From: Solicola gregarius
GTDB taxonomy: Bacteria; Actinomycetota; Actinomycetes; Propionibacteriales; Nocardioidaceae
Direction of reading: 5' to 3'
Length of the DNA stretch: 64,000 nucleotides
NCBI RefSeq assembly: GCF_025790165.1
Contig: NZ_CP094970.1
Coordinates: forward strand, 2,294,001-2,358,000
In this document: piece by piece, positions 49,574 to 58,421 of the stretch
Position numbering within the stretch: position 1 is the first letter of the stretch
Layout: every line of letters starts with the position of its first letter
The notes under the pieces: model-generated
The model's database searches: none
Told to the model about the DNA's origin: nothing
Seen by the model: only the letters and a program-made list of their open reading frames with translations
Translations under genes and position numbers: made by a program

Positions 49574-50757
49574 TGAGCGAGGATGCGATCCTGCATGCCG
49601 ACCTCGACGCCTTCTACGCATCGGTCGAGCAGCGCGACGATCCGGCCCTGCGTGGCAGGCCGGTCATCGTCGGCGGTGGCGTGGTCCTCGCCGCGAGCTA
49701 CGAGGCGAAGGCGCGCGGGGTGCAGACGGCGATGGGCGGCCGCCAGGCACTGCGCCTCTGCCCGGACGCGATCGTGGTCGGGCCGCGGATGTCGGCGTAC
49801 GTCGAGGCGAGTCGCGCCGTGTTCGACGTCTTCGAGAACACCAGCCCGTTGGTCGAGGGCCTCTCGATCGACGAGGCGTTCCTCGACGTCGGGGGGTTGC
49901 GCCGGCTGCGGGGGTCGCCCGAGCACATCGCGCACAACCTGCGCCGCGACGTACGCCGCGAGGTCGGGCTGCCGATCTCCGTTGGCGTTGCGGGTACGAA
50001 GTTCCTGGCCAAGGTGGCGAGCGCCGTCTCCAAACCCGACGGGCTGCTTGTCGTGCCCTCCGGCGGCGAGCTCGACTTCCTGTATCCGCTGCCGATAGAG
50101 CGGCTCTGGGGAGTCGGCCGGGTCACGTCCGCCCGGCTGCGGTCGCGCGGCGTCCGCACGGTCGCCGACCTCGCGGCGCTCGACGAGGACGTCTTGGCCC
50201 GACTCGTCGGTCGCGGTGCCGGGCGACACCTGCATGCCGTCTCGCACAACCGCGACCCCCGTCAGGTGGAGGTGGGGCACCGACGCGGATCGGTCGGTGC
50301 CCAACACAGCCTGGGCCGATCGGAACCGACCGCCGACGATCTCGACGCCGTCCTGCTCGCCCTGGTCGACCGCGTGTGCCGTCGCCTCCGCAAGGGCGAG
50401 CGCACGGCGCGTACTGTCACGCTCCGCCTGCGCTTCGACGACTACACGCGTGCGACGCGGTCGCACACGATGCCGGCGCCAACCGACCGTACGGACGTCG
50501 TTGTAGCGGCGGCACGGTCGCTGCTCCACCTGGCCCGACACATCATCGAGTGCAGCGGCATCACCCTGCTCGGCGTCGCCGTCTCCGGGCTCGCCAACGG
50601 GCCGCCACAGCTGGAGCTGCCGCTCGAGCGGGTTCCACCCCGTGAGCTCGACGGCGCGGTCGACGCCGTACGCCGACGGTTCGGTACGTCGGCGCTCAAT
50701 CGTGCGGTCCAGCTGGGTCGGCGCGATCCGCTCGAGGTGCCGCTGCTTCCGGACTAG
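49573..50757 (+). CDS. dinB: DNA polymerase IV
   Basis: A 394-residue Y-family polymerase. ILHADLDAFYASVEQRDDP carries the first Asp, SIDEAFLDV the catalytic SxDE, followed by the helix-hairpin-helix YPLPIERLWGVG and the little-finger domain. QLELPL near the C-terminus may bind the sliding clamp. It performs error-prone translesion synthesis and is under LexA control here. GTG 49573 is used; GTG 49567 is also in frame. Its end overlaps the convergent MFS gene by 62 bases. Confidence 0.95.
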   Translation: MSEDAILHADLDAFYASVEQRDDPALRGRPVIVGGGVVLAASYEAKARGVQTAMGGRQALRLCPDAIVVGPRMSAYVEASRAVFDVFENTSPLVEGLSIDEAFLDVGGLRRLRGSPEHIAHNLRRDVRREVGLPISVGVAGTKFLAKVASAVSKPDGLLVVPSGGELDFLYPLPIERLWGVGRVTSARLRSRGVRTVADLAALDEDVLARLVGRGAGRHLHAVSHNRDPRQVEVGHRRGSVGAQHSLGRSEPTADDLDAVLLALVDRVCRRLRKGERTARTVTLRLRFDDYTRATRSHTMPAPTDRTDVVVAAARSLLHLARHIIECSGITLLGVAVSGLANGPPQLELPLERVPPRELDGAVDAVRRRFGTSALNRAVQLGRRDPLEVPLLPD

Positions 50758-51973
50758 GAGAACGCGGAGTCGTAGCCAGGAACAACCCGGCGGCGACGGC
50801 CGCGACCGCGGCGAGTACGACGAACGACCGCGCCTGGCTACCGGTCAGCTCGGCGAGTGCGGCGCCGGCGAACGGGGCGATCGCGGAGGCGATCAGCATC
50901 GGTGCGGTCAGGATCCCGTTCAGGGAGCCGAAGTTCGCAGTGCCCCAGCGGTCACTGATGGCCGTCGCCTGCACGAGTGTGTACGTCCCGCGGCCGACGC
51001 CGACCGCGACCGAGGCGGCGACGAGGGCGGCGAGCGGCCCGGAGACGGCCGCGAGCGTGCCGGTGCTCGCGGCGACGACGCCGATGATGATCGCGCCTCG
51101 TACGGTGTAGCTCGTGACGGCCGCGAAGCGCGCGTACCCGAGCCGGCCGCACACCTGACCGATTCCTCCGAGGCCGAGGGCGATCGCGCCTTGGCCGGCG
51201 CTGTAACCGTGCTCGATGAACAGCGGCACCAGGTTGATCACGACCGCGTACACGCTGAACGCGGTCATGCTCATCGCAACCGCGAGGATGATGAAGGTCG
51301 GCGAGCGCACGGTTGCCCCGATCCGGGATCGTCCGCCTCGTGGCTGGGTGTCGCCGGTCTGCTCGCGGCGCCATGGCCGGCGTAGCCCGTACCAGTGTGC
51401 CGGGATCGTCACGGCCGCGAACCCGACGATGAGGACGACGTACGTCGTACGCCACTCGAGGTGCGAGGTGGTGAAGGCGGTGAGCGGTGCGAAGACCGTG
51501 CTCGCCAGCCCGGCCACGAGCGTCAGCGCCGTGAGCGCCTGTACGCGCCGGCTGCCACCCCAATGGGTGAGCGCCGCGAACGCCGGCGGGTAGAGAACCG
51601 CCGACATCGCCATGCCCGCGATGATCCAGCCGATCACGAATGCTGCGTACGTCGGCGACCAGGCGATCACCAGGACGGCCGGAACGGCGAGCACCGACCC
51701 GGCCGTCATGATCGCCCGCGGTCCGAATCGGTCGATGTGCCGGCCGACGACGATGCCGACGACCCCGGAGGTGACCTGGCCCGCCGAGAACGCGGCGGTC
51801 ACGGCGATGGTCGACCAGCCGGTGTCGCTTGCGATCTCCGTCGCGAGCACCGGGAACGCGTAGTACAGCACTCCGAAGCCGGTGATCTGGGTGACGCACA
51901 GAACTGCGACGACCCGGCGCAACGCACCGGGCTCGAGGGCGCCCGTGTGCGTCGCCGACTCCGTATCGCTCAC
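50696..51973 (-). CDS. MFS transporter of the ars-like cluster
   Basis: A 425-residue, 12-helix MFS protein: ITGFGVLYYAFPVLATEIAS in helix 1, GIVVGRHIDRFGPRAIMTAG as motif A, and VGVGRGTYTLVQATAISDRWG in the second half. The last residues overlap dinB in the opposite direction. It starts 4 bases inside the stop of the flavoprotein gene (ATGA), which makes it part of the arsenical-type operon. Efflux of an arsenical or its product is an inference from that context. Confidence 0.85.
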   Translation of the reverse strand: MSDTESATHTGALEPGALRRVVAVLCVTQITGFGVLYYAFPVLATEIASDTGWSTIAVTAAFSAGQVTSGVVGIVVGRHIDRFGPRAIMTAGSVLAVPAVLVIAWSPTYAAFVIGWIIAGMAMSAVLYPPAFAALTHWGGSRRVQALTALTLVAGLASTVFAPLTAFTTSHLEWRTTYVVLIVGFAAVTIPAHWYGLRRPWRREQTGDTQPRGGRSRIGATVRSPTFIILAVAMSMTAFSVYAVVINLVPLFIEHGYSAGQGAIALGLGGIGQVCGRLGYARFAAVTSYTVRGAIIIGVVAASTGTLAAVSGPLAALVAASVAVGVGRGTYTLVQATAISDRWGTANFGSLNGILTAPMLIASAIAPFAGAALAELTGSQARSFVVLAAVAAVAAGLFLATTPRSPSPEAAAPRADRADPAGPHD

Positions 51974-53292
51974 CCTCGTATGGTGCCCCCGATGGTCAGC
52001 ACCTCGTCGGTCGCGGTGCCGCAGCAGCCGCCCGACGCCGCCGACTCGTCCTCGTCGAACAGGCCGGCGCCGCCGCAGACGCCTGTGTCCGGGAGGGTCA
52101 GCTCGACGCGTTCGGCCGCCTCGTGATCGCCCGCGATCTCCGCGACGACGGAGCGCACCTGCTCGTACCCGGTCATCGCGAGGAACGAGGGTGCTCTGCC
52201 GTAGCTCTTCATGCCCACCAGGTAGAAGCCGGCATCGGGTTGCGCCAGCTCCTTCGCACCGTGCGGGTAGACCGTGCCGCAGGAGTGGATGTTGGGGTCG
52301 ATCAAGGGCGCGAGTGCCTTGGGCGAGTGGAGCACCGGGTCGAGATCGAGCCGGATCTCGGACAGGTACGACAGGTCTGGCCGCATGCCCGTGACGGCGA
52401 CGATCTCGTCGACGCGCTCGACCCGCTGCCCGTCGAACGACTCGATGTCGACCTGCTCGCCGTGCGGGACCAGTGCCCTCGCGCGGAACCCGGTGGACGT
52501 ACGCACGTGGCCGGCGTTGACGGCCTGCTGTGCGCGTCGCCCGAGCGCGCCACGCTCGACCAGCTGGTCGTTGTCGCCGCCGCCGAATGCATTGGTGGCG
52601 CTGCCGCGGCGGACGAGCCAGCTGACCCGGGTGCCGGGTGCCTCATCGGCCAGCTCGCCGAGCGCGACGAGCGCGGTCATGGCCGACGCGCCCGTGCCGG
52701 CGACCGCGATGTGCTTGCCGGCATACCGATCGCGCGTCGACGGGTCGCGCAGGTCGGGTACGCGATACGTCACCCGCGCGGCGGACTCGCCGAGCGCCGG
52801 CAGGCCATCACCGCCGAGTGGGTTCGGCCGCGACCACGTGCCCGAAGCGTCGAGTACGGCGCTCGCCTCGATTCGTTCCTCGCCGTCGCGTCCGTTCACG
52901 TGCACGACGAACGAGGCGCCGTCGCGTCCGGAGTCGACGAGGCGGTCGCGCCCGCTCCGCGCTACGCCGGTGACCCGGGCGCCGTAGTGTACGACCGGGT
53001 CGAGAGCGTCGGCGAGCGGTTGGAGGTAGCCGTCGACCCAGTCGCCTCCGGTGGGATAGCGGTCGCCGTCCGGGGTCTGCCAACCGGATGCGTCGAGCAA
53101 CGCGGCGGCCGACGGGTCGATCAGCTCGCGCCATGGCGAGAAGAGCCGGACGTGCGCCCAGTCGCGGACCGCCGTGCCGGCGCTCGGGCCTGCCTCGAGT
53201 ACGACCGCGGCGCGGCCTCGGGTGCGCAGGTGGGCGGCCGCGGCCAGCCCGGTCGGGCCGGCCCCGATCACCGCGACGGGAAGGTCGGACAT
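51970..53292 (-). CDS. ArsO-like FAD/NAD(P)-binding flavoprotein monooxygenase
   Basis: A 440-residue flavoprotein: VAVIGAGPTGLAAAAHLRTR binds FAD, IAVAGTGASAMTALVALGEL is a second Rossmann motif for NAD(P), and VAVTGMRPDLSYL lies near the end. The C-terminal tail has paired cysteines (VCGGAG, GGCCGT), a trait of the arsenic-cluster members of this family. It likely oxidises a small molecule, possibly an arsenical. AAGGAG precedes the ATG. It diverges from the arsR-arsN fusion across 94 bases with repeated TCGAT words. Confidence 0.83.
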   Translation of the reverse strand: MSDLPVAVIGAGPTGLAAAAHLRTRGRAAVVLEAGPSAGTAVRDWAHVRLFSPWRELIDPSAAALLDASGWQTPDGDRYPTGGDWVDGYLQPLADALDPVVHYGARVTGVARSGRDRLVDSGRDGASFVVHVNGRDGEERIEASAVLDASGTWSRPNPLGGDGLPALGESAARVTYRVPDLRDPSTRDRYAGKHIAVAGTGASAMTALVALGELADEAPGTRVSWLVRRGSATNAFGGGDNDQLVERGALGRRAQQAVNAGHVRTSTGFRARALVPHGEQVDIESFDGQRVERVDEIVAVTGMRPDLSYLSEIRLDLDPVLHSPKALAPLIDPNIHSCGTVYPHGAKELAQPDAGFYLVGMKSYGRAPSFLAMTGYEQVRSVVAEIAGDHEAAERVELTLPDTGVCGGAGLFDEDESAASGGCCGTATDEVLTIGGTIRG

Positions 53293-53316
53293 GGGATGCT
53301 CCTTACATCGGTGTTC

Positions 53317-53380
53317 GTCGATAAAGGGACTCTATCGACGGGCGTCGATCTATGCAACCATCGATCCACGTCGATATACT
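53317..53380. promoter_or_regulatory. Divergent ars-type operator and promoter region
   Basis: GTCGATA (53317-53323) and TATCGAC (53333-53339) form a dyad; further TCGAT words lie at 53345, 53361 and 53371. TATACT at 53375-53380 is a good -10 placing the start of transcription on GTG 53387. The setting fits an ArsR repressor controlling both sides. Confidence 0.65.
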
Positions 53381-53386
53381 CGCCTC

Positions 53387-54217
53387 GTGACCACAAGCCA
53401 GACCACTGCCATGTCCGTCGACGATGCGCGTACCTACGCCGACTGGTTCGCCTGCATCGGTGATCCCACCCGGGTGCGGATGCTGCACACGATCGCCTCG
53501 GAGCCCAGCGGTTCGACGACGGTCGGCGCCCTCGCGAGCGCGCTCGGCATCTCCCAGTCGACCGCGTCGCACCACGTACGCCGGCTCGCCGATGTCGGAT
53601 TCGTGCTCGTCGACAAGCACGGTACGACGACGGTCGTGTCGGTCAACACCGCCTGCTGCACGGGGCTGCCCCATGCCGCCGACGTCGTGATGGGCTCGGT
53701 GCAGCGGTTGCCGTGCTGCCCGGACGAGGTGCCGGGCGTAGGCGTGCGGGCACTCGCGGAGCGCGACTGGACGGACGTACGCCGGATCTACGCGGAAGGC
53801 ATCGAGACCGGGCAGGCGACCTTCGAGACCGACGTGCCGGCGACGGCAGCGTTGGATCGCAAATGGCTCGACGGGCACCGTTGGGTCGCCGAGGTCGACG
53901 GCCAGGTCGCCGGGTGGGCCGCAGTCGCGCCGGTTTCGCAACGCAAGTGCTACGCCGGTGTCGGCGAGTCGTCGGTCTACGTCGGCGACGGTTGGCGTGG
54001 TCGCGGCGTCGGCAAGGCCCTGGTCCGCAAGCAGGTCATGGCGGCCGACTCCGACGGACTCTGGACGCTGCAGACGTCGATCTTCCCGGAGAACCGGGCG
54101 AGCGTCGGCCTGCACCACTCGGCGGGCTTTCGAACCGTCGGCGTACGCGAGCGGATCGCCGAGCTGAACGGCGAGTGGCGCGACACCGTGTTCATGGAGC
54201 GCCGGTCAGGTCACTGA
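53387..54217 (+). CDS. ArsR - ArsN fusion: metalloregulator with GNAT acetyltransferase domain
   Basis: A 276-residue two-domain protein. Residues about 10-95 are an ArsR winged helix (ADWFACIGDPTRVRMLHTIA, GISQSTASHHVRRLADVGFV), with cysteine pairs in the ACCTG and LPCCPDE stretches where ArsR proteins often bind As(III). Residues about 120-275 are a GNAT domain (VRALAERDWTDVRRIYAEGI, VYVGDGWRGRGVGKALVRKQ), close to the phosphinothricin/arsinothricin acetyltransferases (ArsN/Pat). Sensor and detoxifying enzyme in one chain is unusual. The transcript is probably leaderless from GTG 53387. Confidence 0.87.
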   Translation: MTTSQTTAMSVDDARTYADWFACIGDPTRVRMLHTIASEPSGSTTVGALASALGISQSTASHHVRRLADVGFVLVDKHGTTTVVSVNTACCTGLPHAADVVMGSVQRLPCCPDEVPGVGVRALAERDWTDVRRIYAEGIETGQATFETDVPATAALDRKWLDGHRWVAEVDGQVAGWAAVAPVSQRKCYAGVGESSVYVGDGWRGRGVGKALVRKQVMAADSDGLWTLQTSIFPENRASVGLHHSAGFRTVGVRERIAELNGEWRDTVFMERRSGH

Positions 54218-54323
54218 GCAGTGCCGCACGGCAAGGCGATCGAGTCGTATCAATGGGTGGCGCGCCCGATGGGTCGTTGGAGCAAGGCATTAAGGTGATG
54301 AGGCGTAGCGCGAAAGGAAGTGC

Positions 54324-55814
54324 GTGGATATAGGCGAGTTGGACGTCGTCCTACTCGTCGTGCCCGTAGTCCTGCTCGGAGCGATTCTCGCCGTTCGGCT
54401 CTCGGTACGCCTCGGACTCCCGACGCTGCTGATGTACCTCGGCATCGGGCTCGTACTCGGAGACGGCGTCGTGGGCATCGAGTTCTCCGATGCCGACCTC
54501 GCCCACGCGCTCGGCTTCGCCGCGCTCGTGCTGATCCTCGCCGAGGGCGGACTTTCTACGAAGTGGGAACAGATCCGGCCGAGCATCGTACTCGGCCTAC
54601 TGCTCGCGACGGTCGGCGTCGTGGTGAGCGTCGCGGTCGTCGCGCTGGCCGCGCACTATCTGCTCGACCTGAGCTGGCAGACATCCGTCCTGATCGGCGC
54701 CGTCACATCGCCGACCGATGCCGCCGCCGTCTTCTCGGTGCTGCGCAACGTACCGCTGAAGTCGTCCGTACTCGGCACGCTCGAGGCCGAGTCCGGACTC
54801 AACGATGCGCCGACGGTGCTCGTCGTCGTCGCGGTCAGCTCGGGCATGGCGACCGAACACTCACCGCTGGTCCTGCTGCTGTTGATCGTCTTCGAGCTGG
54901 TTGCCGGTGCGTTGGTCGGCTTCCTGATCGCCAAGATCGGTGCCTGGCTACTCCGCGGCGCGGCGCTCCCCTCGGCCGGGCTCTACCCGCTCGCCGTACT
55001 CGCATTCGCGGTGCTCGCGTACGGGAGCGCCGCCGCGTTGCATGCGAGCGGGTTCGCGGCGGTCTACATCGCGGCGCTGGTGCTCGGCAACACGGAGCTG
55101 CCGCACCGGCGTGCGGCACGATCGTTCGCCGAAGGCGTCGGCTGGCTCGCCCAGATCGGGTTGTTCGTCATGCTCGGGCTGCTCGCCACACCTGCGCGCC
55201 TCGAGTGGTGGCATGCCGCCGCGGCAATCGTCGTCGGATCGGTCCTCACGTTCCTGGCCCGGCCTCTGTCGGTGGTCGCCTGCGGGGTGTGGCTGCGGGT
55301 GCCGTGGAACGAGCAGGCGTTCCTCGGCTGGGCCGGCGTACGTGGTGCCGTGCCGATCGTTCTCGCCACGATTCCGTTGGCACACGGCGTCGACGGTGCC
55401 AACGACATCTTCGACATCGTGTTCCTGTTCGTCATCATGTTCACGTTCCTGCAGGGGCCGACGCTTGGGTGGTCCGCACGCCGGCTCGGTGTGAGTTCGG
55501 CCGACGAGGCGCGCGACGTCGACATCGATGCGGCGCCGCTCGAGCGGGTGTCGGCAGACATGCTGCAGATCCACGTGCCGAAGAGTTCGCGCATGGTCGG
55601 GGTCGAGGTCGGCGAGCTTCGGCTGCCCGGCGGTGCGAGCGTCGCGCTGGTCGTCCGGAGCGGAGAGACGGTGTCACCCGATCGCACGATGCGGATCCGG
55701 CCGCGCGACGACCTGCTCGTCGTCGTGCCCCGGCGCGAACGCGAGCGCGTCGAAGCGCGCCTTCGGGCGATCGCCCGCCACGGCCGGCTGGCCGGCTGGC
55801 GCCGCGACGGCTGA
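54324..55814 (+). CDS. Potassium/proton antiporter of the CPA1 (NhaP2/CvrA) family
   Basis: A 496-residue protein with about thirteen helices and a cytosolic tail. The ion site is marked by GAVTSPTDAAAVFSVLRN (TD region) and LEAESGLNDAPTVLVVV (ND motif), both as in CPA1 exchangers. Residues about 405-495 resemble a TrkA-C domain (VGVEVGELRLPGGASVALVV, IRPRDDLLVVVPR), which binds a regulatory nucleotide. K+ or Na+ export in exchange for H+ is expected. GTG 54324 has GAAAGGAAG upstream. Confidence 0.92.
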   Translation: MDIGELDVVLLVVPVVLLGAILAVRLSVRLGLPTLLMYLGIGLVLGDGVVGIEFSDADLAHALGFAALVLILAEGGLSTKWEQIRPSIVLGLLLATVGVVVSVAVVALAAHYLLDLSWQTSVLIGAVTSPTDAAAVFSVLRNVPLKSSVLGTLEAESGLNDAPTVLVVVAVSSGMATEHSPLVLLLLIVFELVAGALVGFLIAKIGAWLLRGAALPSAGLYPLAVLAFAVLAYGSAAALHASGFAAVYIAALVLGNTELPHRRAARSFAEGVGWLAQIGLFVMLGLLATPARLEWWHAAAAIVVGSVLTFLARPLSVVACGVWLRVPWNEQAFLGWAGVRGAVPIVLATIPLAHGVDGANDIFDIVFLFVIMFTFLQGPTLGWSARRLGVSSADEARDVDIDAAPLERVSADMLQIHVPKSSRMVGVEVGELRLPGGASVALVVRSGETVSPDRTMRIRPRDDLLVVVPRRERERVEARLRAIARHGRLAGWRRDG

Positions 55815-55821
55815 CGACGAC

Positions 55822-56364
55822 TCAGGTGTCGCCGGGCGTCGGCTCGATCGGGACGCAGATCTCGAGCTTCTCGTCGACCGGGACACTCGAGCGCGACTCG
55901 CGATCAAGGCCGACGAACTTGTCGCCGACGACGATCGCGATGCTCGTCGAGGTCGCGACGTCGTCCTTCACGACGCGTACCTTGCCGTTGAACTGATCCT
56001 TCAGCAGGCGGGCCATGGCACCGTCGGGCTGCTCTGTCACGATCGTGACATTGCGTGCCTTGATGCCGATGTCGTCGGCGTTGCCGATGACGCCGCGCTG
56101 GTAGTCGTACCGGCTCAGCCGGCGCTGCGTCTGGCTCGCGAGGCCCGAAACGGAGCCGGCGTTGTAGACGTCGACGGTGACCTGCCCGCGCGACAGCTTG
56201 CTGCCGGGTTCGAGGGTGACCTTCTTGCAGGTCGCCTCGGACTCGTCGTTCTGCAGCTCGAGCTCGGGGATCGGCGAGGTGACGAGCCGGAAGCCCGCCA
56301 CGATCCCGACGACGAACAAGACGCCGAGTACGACCAGGGTGACTGCTCCCCGGGTGTGACTCAT
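55822..56364 (-). CDS. LytR C-terminal domain membrane protein
   Basis: A 180-residue protein: one transmembrane helix near the start (VTLVVLGVLFVVGIVAGFRLV) and an extracytoplasmic LytR_C domain (VDVYNAGSVSGLASQTQRRL, GVIGNADDIGI, then VTEQPDGAMARLLKDQF, IAIVVGDKF). In related mycobacteria such proteins affect cell-envelope integrity. The ATG overlaps the upstream gene stop (ATGA). Confidence 0.88.
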   Translation of the reverse strand: MSHTRGAVTLVVLGVLFVVGIVAGFRLVTSPIPELELQNDESEATCKKVTLEPGSKLSRGQVTVDVYNAGSVSGLASQTQRRLSRYDYQRGVIGNADDIGIKARNVTIVTEQPDGAMARLLKDQFNGKVRVVKDDVATSTSIAIVVGDKFVGLDRESRSSVPVDEKLEICVPIEPTPGDT

Positions 56365-56666
56365 GTCTTGCCGTCCTTGATCGAGAAGACCCGTGCATGG
56401 AGCACGAGCCGCTGCTGCAGTGCCGCGCGCAGCGCCCGGTGGAGCCCGTCTTCGAGGTAGAGCTCGCCCCGCCAACGTACGACATGGGCGAACAGGTCAC
56501 CGAAGTAGGTGGAGTCCTGTGCGAGCAGCGTGTTCAGGTCGAGCGAGTCCTTGATCGTCACGAGATCGTCCAGCCGCACCTGTTGCGGCGGTAGCTTCGC
56601 CCATTCGCTCTGGCTCAGTCCATGGACCGGGTACGGCTGTCCGTCGCCGACTCGTTTGAAGATCAT
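56361..56666 (-). CDS. Conserved small protein often labelled VapB-like
   Basis: A 101-residue protein beginning IFKRVGDGQPYPVHGLSQSE, with LPPQQVRLDDLVTIKDSLDL and WRGELYLEDGLHRALRAALQ. It belongs to an actinobacterial family that sits beside LytR_C genes and is sometimes annotated as a VapB antitoxin, although no VapC lies nearby and the sequence looks more like a ParB/DGQHR-type substrate-binding piece (EDGLHRALRA). I regard the antitoxin label as doubtful. Confidence 0.75.
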   Translation of the reverse strand: MIFKRVGDGQPYPVHGLSQSEWAKLPPQQVRLDDLVTIKDSLDLNTLLAQDSTYFGDLFAHVVRWRGELYLEDGLHRALRAALQQRLVLHARVFSIKDGKT

Positions 56667-56772
56667 CGTCTCGTAGTGTAGGCAACTCGCGCCCGGAACG
56701 GACGGAACCACCCGGGAGGGAGCGCCATCTCACCCTAGCGTCGCCGCTGCCGTCGTCTTGTGGAGGTTCCCG

Positions 56773-58332
56773 ATGTCTCGTGCCAGGCCGCCCCTGCTGG
56801 CGGCATGCGCCGCATTGATTCTGGTCGCGGCGTGTTCTGGCGGCGACGCTGACGAGTCGTACGACCCGGACCCGACCGTCGCGTACCAGAGCGGTGTCGA
56901 AACCCCGAAGGATCGCGACGAGGACGCAGTCGACGCGGCACTGGGCCGGATCGACCCCTGTGCCCTGATCGACCCGGCCGGGGCAGGCGTCAAGGGATTC
57001 CCGAAGTCATCCGAGCTCGACCCGGACGGCCCGCACGTGTGTGAGGTCGAGAGTCCGGACTACGACGAGGTACGCGCGGTGCTGGGCATCGAGCTCGCGG
57101 CGGAGGATCGGTTCACCCGCGATCTCCTGAATCTCGGCGGCGCAAAGGCGTACCTGGAGAGCTCCCCGACCAACACCACGTTCTGTCGAGTGGCGCTGCC
57201 GGTGAGCTTCACGCATGCGATCGAGTTCACCGGGAGCAGCGGCGGCGTGGGCGCCGATGCCTGTGGCCCCGCGAAGCGCTTCGCGGCGCTTGCGGCGGAG
57301 CGTCTCGACCAGCCCGACACGCTCGAGCAGGTCGCCGGCCCCGATCGCGCGGGTGCCTGCGACATTCTGCGCCGAGCGGTCGACCTGAAGAATAAACGGG
57401 AGTTCCGGTCGGGCCAGGACTTCCTGTTCGGTATGGACAAGTGCGGCGTCTGGGAAGCGCCCGACCAGACCGACACGACCGACCTGCAGTTCGAGCCGGT
57501 CGCACCGGAGAGCTATCTCGAGATCGGGTACTCCACACCACCGAACGACGAGTTCACCAAGGACTACGGCACGGTACGTGGGCGGGCGCTGAACGGCTAC
57601 AGCTCGGGCGGCTGCGTCCTGGCCTGGAACGAGTGGGATGCGCCGACGAACGTCGAAGGAAACCTCGTCGCACGCTTCAAGGCGAGTGCGCCCAGCTGCA
57701 AGGCGGCGAAGCGCCTCGTGGCCCAGGTGACGAAGGTGGTCGACGACACGCCGTCGTCGACGGCTGACCCGCAGCGTCCGGTCTTGTACGCCCCCGACGA
57801 GTCCGATATCGCCGCACCGGGTGGCTGCGTCGACCTCGCCGAGTTCGCGACCGCGGACTGCGAGGCGTTCGTGGATGCCGAGGTGCCGGAGGCGGCGAGC
57901 GACGTCGTCGGGGCCGCGGATAGGGAGCCCGGCGTGAGCTGTTCCCTGGCGGGCGATGCCGTCCGCGAGCAGTTCGGCGACTCGATGAGTCCGATCACGG
58001 CCACCCATGGCACCGACGCGGCCGGCGGGCCGGCGTACATGTGCGGGTTCACCGAGCCCACCCACGGCCGACAGGTCTGGATCGACGTCTCGTCCGACGA
58101 GATGCCGTACGAGCCCGGCTCCGAGATCGACGGTCACGATGCGCACGACCTCGAGACCGCGAGCGAAGGTACGCGTCAGCTCTGGATCGCGATCGACGGC
58201 GGCTACGTGTACGGCGAGGTGCGCGTGACTCCTGACCGCAGTACGGGGATGTACTCTGACTCGCCTGTGAACGACAAGCCGCTCGACAAGCTCGACGAGG
58301 CGATGACCGACATCATGGCCGAGCAGTTCTGA
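56773..58332 (+). CDS. Putative lipoprotein, DUF3558-like, paralogue A
   Basis: A 519-residue exported protein. The signal RPPLLAACAALILVAACSGG has lipobox VAAC. The mature protein has pairs of cysteines and two related halves, each starting with a DPCALI-like or GCVDLA word, as in the DUF3558 family of actinobacterial lipoproteins. ATG 56773 is chosen because GGAGG at 56762 precedes it. It is followed by a paralogue (58422-60020) of the same layout, so a tandem duplication is likely. Function unknown. Confidence 0.8.
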   Translation: MSRARPPLLAACAALILVAACSGGDADESYDPDPTVAYQSGVETPKDRDEDAVDAALGRIDPCALIDPAGAGVKGFPKSSELDPDGPHVCEVESPDYDEVRAVLGIELAAEDRFTRDLLNLGGAKAYLESSPTNTTFCRVALPVSFTHAIEFTGSSGGVGADACGPAKRFAALAAERLDQPDTLEQVAGPDRAGACDILRRAVDLKNKREFRSGQDFLFGMDKCGVWEAPDQTDTTDLQFEPVAPESYLEIGYSTPPNDEFTKDYGTVRGRALNGYSSGGCVLAWNEWDAPTNVEGNLVARFKASAPSCKAAKRLVAQVTKVVDDTPSSTADPQRPVLYAPDESDIAAPGGCVDLAEFATADCEAFVDAEVPEAASDVVGAADREPGVSCSLAGDAVREQFGDSMSPITATHGTDAAGGPAYMCGFTEPTHGRQVWIDVSSDEMPYEPGSEIDGHDAHDLETASEGTRQLWIAIDGGYVYGEVRVTPDRSTGMYSDSPVNDKPLDKLDEAMTDIMAEQF

Positions 58333-58421
58333 GCGTACGCCGCGACAGGCGCTCGACAGTGAACTGACAGCGCCTGCGTCCAGCCTTGGCGGCAGGTTCG
58401 TACGAGGTGGGGTGTCAGGTG

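Noticed and set aside
56361-56666. VapB antitoxin label for the small gene next to the LytR_C gene
   Set aside because: No toxin partner lies beside it and the gene is coupled to a cell-envelope gene; the label appears to come from loose similarity.
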